Assembly: GCA_014378965.1 (NCBI GenBank)
Contig: JACMMR010000022.1
Coordinates: 1 to 17,369, forward strand
DNA from: Candidatus Parcubacteria bacterium
GTDB lineage: Bacteria > Patescibacteriota > Minisyncoccia > Phycocordibacterales > CAIZLB01
Direction: 5' to 3'
DNA: 17,369 nt
Position numbers and translations under genes: made by a program. Below the pieces are notes generated by a model. The model was given only the letters and a program-made list of their open reading frames with translations. It made no database searches and was not told the DNA's origin. Position 1 is the first letter of the stretch. Each line of letters opens with the position of its first letter. Below are positions 12,131-17,369 of the stretch, piece after piece.

Positions 12131-12547
12131 ATGGCAAAAACAATAGTTAAAAAAACAGCAAAAGATGCAAAAACATCAGCGAACAAGTTGAGTAAAAGAA
12201 AAATGGCATATGCTATTTTGAACATACAATCTACATACAATAATACAAAGGTTGTATTGACAGATGAAAAAGGAAATCCAGTCGCATCCTCATCATCAGG
12301 ATCACTTGGGTTTAATGGAGCTAAAAAAGGAACTCCTTTTGCAGCTGCTAAAATCGGTGAGGTTTTGGCTGATAAAGCTATTATGATGGGAGTTAAGGAG
12401 GTTGGTGTTGTTATCAAAGGAACAGGTTCCGGTCGTGAGTCAGTTGTACGTTCATTTATATCAAAAGGTATTTCAATCGATACTATAAAGGATAGAACTC
12501 CTGTGCCACACAATGGACCAAAGCCTAAAAAGCCTAGAAGAATATAG
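12131..12547 (+). CDS. rpsK: 30S ribosomal protein uS11
   Basis: uS11 binds 16S rRNA on the platform near the E site. The 138 residues have a Lys/Ala-rich N-terminal extension of about 22 residues, then the family core: ILNIQSTYNNTKVVLTDEKG, GFNGAKKGTPFAA, VVIKGTGSGRESVVR, and the C-terminal IKDRTPVPHNGPKPKKPRR. All signature positions are kept. It is slightly longer than E. coli uS11 (129) because of the N-terminus. The leader lacks a Shine-Dalgarno. The gene ends in TAG. Confidence 0.97.
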   Translation: MAKTIVKKTAKDAKTSANKLSKRKMAYAILNIQSTYNNTKVVLTDEKGNPVASSSSGSLGFNGAKKGTPFAAAKIGEVLADKAIMMGVKEVGVVIKGTGSGRESVVRSFISKGISIDTIKDRTPVPHNGPKPKKPRRI

Positions 12548-12606
12548 CAATAGAATCTAGTTGAGAATCTAATAATTAAAAGTATTTAAATAATAAATCA
12601 AACAAT

Positions 12607-13212
12607 ATGAAAATCGGTCCAAAATTTAAAATAGCAAAACGTCTTGGTGCTCCAATTTTTGAGAAAACTCAAACTCAAAAATTTAGAGTAAAAATGGAAA
12701 ATGCTCCAAAGAAAAAAGGTAAGAAGAATGTTTCTTCATATGGTCTTCAGTTGATTGAAAAACAGAAAGCTCGTTTTACATACGGTATTACAGCTGGTCA
12801 ATTCGGAAGATATATTAAAGAAGTTATTGATTCTAAGACAGTACACGGTCCTGAAGAGTTATATAAAAAACTAGAAACAAGATTGGACAATGTTGTATAC
12901 CGACTTGGACTTTCAAACACAAGACGTTTCGCAAGACAAATAGTATCTCATGGTCATATCTTAATCAATGGGGTAAAAAACACTATTCCATCAACGGTTG
13001 TTCGAGCCGGTGACGTTATTTCTGTTCGTGAGGGAAGTAAAAAAACAAAAACATTCCACGATTTTGCCGAAAGATCTAAAAGTCTTACAGTACAAGATTG
13101 GTTGTCATTTGATTCAGATAAGATGAATGGAAAAGTGGTAAAATTACCAACCCTGCAAGGCCAAGATGTATTATTTGATTTAGGTCAAGTGATAGAGTTC
13201 TCAAAGAGATAA
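12607..13212 (+). CDS. rpsD: 30S ribosomal protein uS4, cysteine-free
   Basis: uS4 is a primary 16S rRNA binder that nucleates the 5' domain and lines the mRNA entry channel; in E. coli it also represses its own operon. The 201 residues show the N-terminal uS4 domain (KFKIAKRLGAPIF, YGLQLIEKQKARFTYGI, QFGRYIKE) and the S4 RNA-binding domain (LDNVVYRLGLSNTRRFARQ, GHILINGVKNTIPS). No Cys is present, so this is the zinc-free type. The 59-nt gap from rpsK holds agaatcta twice (12553 and 12564), with no obvious function. Whether uS4 autoregulates here cannot be told. Confidence 0.97.
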   Translation: MKIGPKFKIAKRLGAPIFEKTQTQKFRVKMENAPKKKGKKNVSSYGLQLIEKQKARFTYGITAGQFGRYIKEVIDSKTVHGPEELYKKLETRLDNVVYRLGLSNTRRFARQIVSHGHILINGVKNTIPSTVVRAGDVISVREGSKKTKTFHDFAERSKSLTVQDWLSFDSDKMNGKVVKLPTLQGQDVLFDLGQVIEFSKR

Positions 13213-13255
13213 GATAACTAAATAATTATCATTAGTAATTAAAAATAAAAAAATT

Positions 13256-14233
13256 ATGAACACATCAATAGTATCACCATCAAAACCAAAAATTATTAAA
13301 GAAATTGATAATAAGGGTTCTTATGAAATAGGTGGATTATATCCAGGATATGGACATACTCTTGGAAACTCCTTGAGACGTATTATACTATCATCACTTC
13401 CAGGTGCTGCGATTACTTCTATAAAGATTGCTGGTATTCCTCACGAATTTTCAACAATAAAGGGTATAAAAGAAGATGTTATTTCAATGATTCTAAACTT
13501 AAAGAAAATCAAATTTTCTATACTTGCTGGTGAAGAGATCGTTCTAACTCTAAAGAAAAAAGGTGTTGGCGCAGTTACGGCTGCTGATATCGATGTGGCA
13601 GGGCAGGTAGAAGTTCTAACTCCTGATCAGCACATTGCTACTATCACAGAATCTGATGCAGTATTACAAATGGAAATCACTCTATCAAACGGTATTGGAT
13701 ATGTTTCTAAGGAAGTATTACAAAAAGAAAGAGTACCTGTTGAATCAATCGCTCTCGATGCCGCTTTTTCTCCAATCCAAAATGTATCATATGATGTTGA
13801 ACCAATGCGTGTGGGAGACAGAACTGACTTTAACAAACTAATTATCAATATTGAGACTGATGGATCCATTAGTCCAAAGGCAGCTCTTGAGAAATCGATT
13901 GAAATTATGATTTATCAATTAAAAGCGATTATTGATTTTCAGGATATTGAAGTTGTAAAAGAAGAAGCTGAGAGTAAAAAAGAAGAATATAAAGATGATG
14001 ATGAAAATAAGCTAGATAAAGATGTTCTTGATGATGTTTTAAAAACTCGAATCGAATCTCTTGAAATAAGTCAAAGAACTATCAATGCGCTAATTGAAGC
14101 TAATATTAGAACTATAGGAGGTTTGATTAGAAAAAAAGAAAAAGATTTACTCGATGTAGACGGAATGGGTAAAAAAGGACTAGATGAATTAAAAGAAATA
14201 TTAGCTAAATTTGATTTAACAATAAAAGAATAA
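13256..14233 (+). CDS. rpoA: RNA polymerase alpha subunit
   Basis: Alpha dimerises to start polymerase assembly and contacts upstream DNA and activators. The 325 residues contain the N-terminal assembly domain (GYGHTLGNSLRRIILSSLPG, then IKGIKEDV, and RVGDRTDFNKLIINIETDG), an acidic linker (about 235-262), and the C-terminal domain. There LEISQRTINALIEA keeps the equivalents of E. coli Arg265 and Asn268 (Arg274 and Asn277) and DGMGKKGLDEL keeps the Gly-Lys turn, so binding to AT-rich UP elements should be retained. It lies between rpsD and rplQ as in E. coli. The last helix is followed by only a few residues. Confidence 0.98.
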   Translation: MNTSIVSPSKPKIIKEIDNKGSYEIGGLYPGYGHTLGNSLRRIILSSLPGAAITSIKIAGIPHEFSTIKGIKEDVISMILNLKKIKFSILAGEEIVLTLKKKGVGAVTAADIDVAGQVEVLTPDQHIATITESDAVLQMEITLSNGIGYVSKEVLQKERVPVESIALDAAFSPIQNVSYDVEPMRVGDRTDFNKLIINIETDGSISPKAALEKSIEIMIYQLKAIIDFQDIEVVKEEAESKKEEYKDDDENKLDKDVLDDVLKTRIESLEISQRTINALIEANIRTIGGLIRKKEKDLLDVDGMGKKGLDELKEILAKFDLTIKE

Positions 14234-14274
14234 TACTTGATTTTTAACAGTATTTAAGATATATTTACAAGACT

Positions 14275-14625
14275 ATGAGACACCACAACGCAAACAGAAA
14301 ATTTAATAGAGGTAGAAATCAGAGAAAAGCTTTGATCAGATCTTTGGTACGTGAACTTTTTGTACATGGTAAGATCGAGACAACTTTGGCTAAAGCAAAA
14401 GAGTCAGCGCCATATGCAGAAGATTTTATCACAAAAGCTCGTATTGATACTGTTGCTTCAAGACGTGATGTTGCAAAAAGAATGGCTAATAATGACATTG
14501 TAGGAAAATTGTTCTCAGAGATTGCTCCAAAATATATTGGAAGAAATGGTGGATATACAAGAATTATCAAGAAAGGACCAAGACAAACTGATGGTGCACT
14601 TATGGCTATCATAGAACTAGTATAA
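14275..14625 (+). CDS. rplQ: 50S ribosomal protein bL17
   Basis: bL17 lies near the peptide exit tunnel of the large subunit. The 116 residues start MRHHNANRKFNRGRNQRKA, the family signature, followed by KIETTLAKAKE and the C-terminal GGYTRIIKKGPRQTDGALMA block with the final acidic-hydrophobic IIELV. The length is normal. It is 41 nt after rpoA and 13 nt before rplM. Confidence 0.97.
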   Translation: MRHHNANRKFNRGRNQRKALIRSLVRELFVHGKIETTLAKAKESAPYAEDFITKARIDTVASRRDVAKRMANNDIVGKLFSEIAPKYIGRNGGYTRIIKKGPRQTDGALMAIIELV

Positions 14626-14638
14626 TAAATTTAATAAT

Positions 14639-14983
14639 ATGAAATACACAATCGACGCATCAAATAAAAGATTAGGAAACCTGGCACAAGAAGTTGCTAA
14701 AGCTCTCATGGGTAAAAACTCTGTAGACTTCGCTAAAAACGTAGTGGCAGACGTTGACGTTTTAGTTATCAATGCTTCAAAGCTTGATATTACTGACAAG
14801 AAAAAAGATGAGAAATATTATCTAACATATTCAGGATACCCAGGTGGACAAAAGAAAGAATTTCTAGGTCATTTACTAGAAAGAAAAGGGGTAGAGGAAG
14901 TTATTGTTCGAGCAGTGTCGAGAATGCTTCCGAAAAACAAGCTACGAGATAGAATGCTTTTAAATATTGAAATAACTAAATAA
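14639..14983 (+). CDS. rplM: 50S ribosomal protein uL13, short form
   Basis: uL13 is an early 23S rRNA binder required for large-subunit assembly. At 114 residues it is clearly shorter than E. coli uL13 (142): it starts directly at IDASNKRLGNLAQEVA, so about 15 N-terminal residues are missing, and it stops just after RDRMLLNIEI, without the usual C-terminal tail. The core is intact (VLVINASKLDIT, YSGYPGGQKKEF, AVSRMLPKNKL). Reduced ribosomal proteins are common in CPR bacteria. It is paired with rpsI 6 nt downstream, as almost everywhere in bacteria. Confidence 0.95.
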   Translation: MKYTIDASNKRLGNLAQEVAKALMGKNSVDFAKNVVADVDVLVINASKLDITDKKKDEKYYLTYSGYPGGQKKEFLGHLLERKGVEEVIVRAVSRMLPKNKLRDRMLLNIEITK

Positions 14984-14989
14984 TACTAT

Positions 14990-15397
14990 ATGGCAACAAA
15001 AACAACATCAAAATATTATGAAGCGGTAGGAAGAAGAAAAACATCTTCTGCTCGCGTTCGAATTACACCAGCAGCAAAAACTAGCATGATCATAAATGAT
15101 AAAGTTCATACAGAATATTTTAAAACTCCTGAGTTACAAAATCTTTCAATCGAGTCATTGGTGAAAACTCTTCCTGAAAAAGGATTTGAAATCACAGTTA
15201 AAGTTACAGGAGGGGGAATCAATGGTCAAGCTGAGTCTGTACGACTTGGTATCGCAAGAGCGCTTGAAGCGTTTGATGCAGAATTAAGAGCTCCACTTAA
15301 AAAAGAAGGATTTCTAACGAGAGATGGACGCGCGAAAGAAAGAAGAAAATTTGGTTTGAAGAAAGCGAGAAAGAGTAAACAGTGGTCAAAGAGATAA
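14990..15397 (+). CDS. rpsI: 30S ribosomal protein uS9
   Basis: uS9 sends its C-terminal tail to the P-site tRNA anticodon loop. The 135 residues carry YYEAVGRRKTSSARVRI at the start, VKVTGGGINGQAESVRLGIA in the middle, and the end DGRAKERRKFGLKKARKSKQ followed by the invariant SKR terminus (KQWSKR, where KPQFSKR or similar is usual). It is the last gene of the operon, followed by a strong terminator. There is no Shine-Dalgarno: only 6 nt separate it from rplM, so translation is probably coupled. Confidence 0.97.
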   Translation: MATKTTSKYYEAVGRRKTSSARVRITPAAKTSMIINDKVHTEYFKTPELQNLSIESLVKTLPEKGFEITVKVTGGGINGQAESVRLGIARALEAFDAELRAPLKKEGFLTRDGRAKERRKFGLKKARKSKQWSKR

Positions 15398-15402
15398 TAT
15401 GC

Positions 15403-15438
15403 AAAGACTTCATCGAGAGATGGAGTCTTTTGTTTTTT
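15403..15438 (+). terminator. Operon terminator after rpsI
   Basis: aaagacttcatc (15403-15414) pairs with gatggagtcttt (15419-15430), one T-G wobble, around a GAGA tetraloop, followed by ttttgtttttt. It lies 5 nt after the stop codon. Confidence 0.92.
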
Positions 15439-15530
15439 GCCATATATGGATATTATTATGTTGGTTAAGATTTGTCACCCGATCGCATCTAAATGTTACC
15501 TCGTATGGTTACCTGTACGGGTAATTGATT

Positions 15531-15558
15531 TTGGAATAATGAGTATTTAGTATATAAT
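15531..15558 (+). promoter_or_regulatory. Promoter of the propeller gene
   Basis: TTGGAA (15531-15536), a 16-nt spacer and TATAAT (15553-15558). The ATG at 15566 follows 7 nt after the -10, so the mRNA should be leaderless. A short dyad, ttacc-tgtac-gggtaa, lies just upstream (about 15510-15525). Confidence 0.7.
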
Positions 15559-15565
15559 TAGGCGT

Positions 15566-17182
15566 ATGAAAACATATTTAAAATATTTATTATTGATAAT
15601 AATAACGTTATCAACTTTTTTAAGTCAGAAGGTTTTAGCAAACTCCGTTCTGTTTGGTACCACAGGAACTACTCCTCATGGTATTGCGAGAGATGCATTA
15701 GGAAATATATATACCGCTAACGTAGGTGCAAACAGTGTTACAAAAATTACTCCAGAAGGTGTTTCGACTATAATTGGAACGACCAGTACTGGTCCAAATG
15801 CGGTCGTGGTTGATTCAATTGGTAGAATATATACTGCCAATATAAACTCAGCCAATGTTACAAGAATTACTCTAACTTCAACTTCAACACTTATAAGTAC
15901 AATTGCGGTTGGAAGTGGTCCTACCTCTATTACAAAAGACTCATCAGATAACATATATACCGTTAACAATAGTTCGAATAATGTTACAAAAATTACTCCA
16001 GCTGGAAGTTCAACAACTTTTGGTACGACAGGTAGTAATTCAACAAGTATTGTTGTGGATTCTTCAGGAAATATATTTACATCAAACGGTAATATTACAA
16101 AAATAACTCAAGCTGGAACCTCAACACTTTTTGCAACTACTGGAAGCGGTCCTGCAAACATTACAATTGATTCAAGTAATAACATTTATACGGCAAACTA
16201 CTCTTTAAACACTGTAACGAAAATTACTCCAGGTGGTGTGACTACAACCTTTGCGACGACGACAGGTGTACGTCCAAATGCGATAACAACTGATACATCA
16301 GGAAATGTCTATGTTTTAAACTCTTTATCAGGAACAGTTACAAAAATTACACCAGGTGGTTTGGCAACAGATTTTGGAACTACGGGAGGGTTTAACGCAA
16401 CATATGATGGTATAGTTGCAGACAATTTGGGTAATGTATATGTTTCTAACTCTGGTTCAGAAACTGTATATAAAATAAATGATCACTCAACTTCGACAGC
16501 ACCAACTTTAGCTACTTCTACTTCTATTAATCAAGGTGCTGTTATTTCTTGGTCTCAGCCTTCATCAACCGGTAACACTCCAATAACCTCATATATAATC
16601 ACTAGTTCTCCTGGAACTTTTTCAACAACTACTAGTGCAACAACCACTACTGCATCAGGGCTTGTAAACGGTACCTTATATACATTCAGTATTGTTGCGA
16701 TAAATGATGTTGGAACTTCTACGGCCACAACAACTATGGCAACACCAGTAGCTCCATATACAACACCAGAACCCGTATCCTACGCCGGAGGTGCCTACTA
16801 CGGTGGTGGCTCAACAAGCGGTGGTGGCTCATTCTCAATACCAACTTCTCTTCAAACTACAACTACTAGTACAGAAAACGCAATAGACAATACAAAATCA
16901 ACCCCTTCAATCCCACAACAATCTTTCCTAAACCTCACAACAACCTCGACAAATCTCACCCTCAAATCAAAATCACCAAATGTTCAAACACTCCAAGCTT
17001 TCCTTAACCTCAAAGGCTTTACTGTCTCTAAATCCGGCGCTGGCTCTCCCGGAAAAGAAACAACCATCTTCGGACCAGCCACCCAAGCTGCCCTCATACG
17101 CTTCCAGAAAGCCAATAAGATCAGTCCTGCCATCGGATTTTTCGGACCTGTAACACGCGCATTTATTGCAAGTATGAAATAG
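15566..17182 (+). CDS. Secreted seven-bladed beta-propeller / Fn3 / peptidoglycan-binding protein
   Basis: The 538 residues comprise a signal peptide (1-25, cleavage after VLA), seven NHL/Vgb-like repeats of about 40 residues (27-310) with the pattern D..GNIYTAN...NVTKITP.G, an Fn3 domain (about 311-398, VISWSQPSSTGNTPITSYII), a Gly/Ser-rich linker (about 403-425), and a C-terminal PG_binding_1-type module (about 466-538: VQTLQAFLNLKGF, FGPATQAALIRFQK, then GFFGPVTRAFIASM). The module and its FGPATQ/GYFGP-type ending are common on Parcubacteria surface proteins. It likely displays a propeller at the cell wall for binding or adhesion; no enzymatic residues are evident. Codon use shifts from A/T-ending to C-ending codons (many CTC for Leu) after about residue 405. 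It has its own promoter and terminator. Confidence 0.85.
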   Translation: MKTYLKYLLLIIITLSTFLSQKVLANSVLFGTTGTTPHGIARDALGNIYTANVGANSVTKITPEGVSTIIGTTSTGPNAVVVDSIGRIYTANINSANVTRITLTSTSTLISTIAVGSGPTSITKDSSDNIYTVNNSSNNVTKITPAGSSTTFGTTGSNSTSIVVDSSGNIFTSNGNITKITQAGTSTLFATTGSGPANITIDSSNNIYTANYSLNTVTKITPGGVTTTFATTTGVRPNAITTDTSGNVYVLNSLSGTVTKITPGGLATDFGTTGGFNATYDGIVADNLGNVYVSNSGSETVYKINDHSTSTAPTLATSTSINQGAVISWSQPSSTGNTPITSYIITSSPGTFSTTTSATTTTASGLVNGTLYTFSIVAINDVGTSTATTTMATPVAPYTTPEPVSYAGGAYYGGGSTSGGGSFSIPTSLQTTTTSTENAIDNTKSTPSIPQQSFLNLTTTSTNLTLKSKSPNVQTLQAFLNLKGFTVSKSGAGSPGKETTIFGPATQAALIRFQKANKISPAIGFFGPVTRAFIASMK

Positions 17183-17197
17183 GTATTTTATACAAGA

Positions 17198-17225
17198 AAA
17201 AACCTCATTCGACAATGGGGTTTTT
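17198..17225 (+). terminator. Terminator of the propeller gene
   Basis: aaaaacctcatt (17198-17209) pairs with aatggggttttt (17214-17225), one T-G wobble, around a cgac loop, with the T run included in the arm. Confidence 0.88.
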
Positions 17226-17237
17226 CTATTTTTAGTA

Positions 17238-17243
17238 TATAAT
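17238..17243 (+). promoter_or_regulatory. -10 box of the 17250 gene
   Basis: TATAAT ends 6 nt before the ATG at 17250, again predicting a leaderless mRNA. No -35 is evident; the expected position falls in the preceding terminator. Confidence 0.5.
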
Positions 17244-17249
17244 AGACTC

Positions 17250-17369
17250 ATGAATACTGATGCAAATGACGAAATAAAAATAGATCTTGACACCGAACTT
17301 GACACAGATCTTGATATTAAAATAAAGCCTCTGGTACACAATATAAAGCCAGAAATCGAACATCATGAC
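17250..17369 (+). CDS. N-terminal start of an unidentified protein (partial)
   Basis: An open frame of 40 codons runs off the right edge, starting MNTDANDEIKIDLDTELDTD and continuing with mixed charged and hydrophobic residues. It opens with an acidic stretch in which Asp/Glu alternate with Leu/Ile, and lacks a signal peptide. No family can be assigned. The start is supported by the TATAAT box 6 nt upstream and the terminator before it. Confidence 0.55.
   Translation, partial: MNTDANDEIKIDLDTELDTDLDIKIKPLVHNIKPEIEHHD

Overview
The window looks like a chromosomal piece of a Candidate Phyla Radiation (Patescibacteria, Parcubacteria-like) bacterium. Four things point that way: low-GC DNA; shortened, cysteine-free ribosomal proteins (a uL13 of 114 residues, a bL36 without its zinc ligands); a secreted protein with the C-terminal peptidoglycan-binding module common in Parcubacteria; and a tandem array of two-helix VirB2/TrbC-like pilin proteins. 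This placement is inference from protein character, not from a marker-gene tree. The code is standard: stops are TAA or TAG, with one TGA.

Layout. 3-122 is the tail of an unidentified protein. 209-2698 is gyrA, and 2733-4049 is a membrane-anchored solute-binding-protein-like gene with no transporter beside it. 4067-6500 holds five small genes, each encoding two closely spaced membrane helices; three share a WG...FVM.SV(W/F)G signature and one carries six perfect 9-residue repeats. 6654-8391 holds two minus-strand genes, a membrane-anchored Pro-rich protein and a four-helix SPFH/band-7 protein. 8568-8833 is a minus-strand tRNA cluster transcribed Ala(TGC)-Lys(CTT)-Leu(TAG). 8834-9253 is the only long gap, and most of it is filled by a candidate structured RNA on the minus strand (about 9062-9214). 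9254-10206 has a degenerate and a canonical type IV prepilin. 10258-15397 is the translation/transcription block: rpmJ, a sigma-region-4/HARE-HTH protein, then rpsM-rpsK-rpsD-rpoA-rplQ-rplM-rpsI. 15566-17182 is a secreted beta-propeller/Fn3/peptidoglycan-binding protein, and a new gene starts at 17250.

Expression signals are unusually readable. Several first genes have a TATAAT-like box ending only 6-9 nt before the ATG, so their mRNAs should be leaderless or nearly so. I find no convincing Shine-Dalgarno sequence before any gene. Most transcription units end in clear hairpin-plus-T-run terminators.

Points most worth a second look: the candidate RNA at 9062-9214; the sigma-4/HARE protein, which keeps the -35-reading residues but lacks region 2 and sits behind three phased TTGAC motifs; the pilin-like array with its solute-binding partner; a GyrA lacking both quinolone-anchoring residues; and an inverted repeat centred on the -35 of the 6204 gene.
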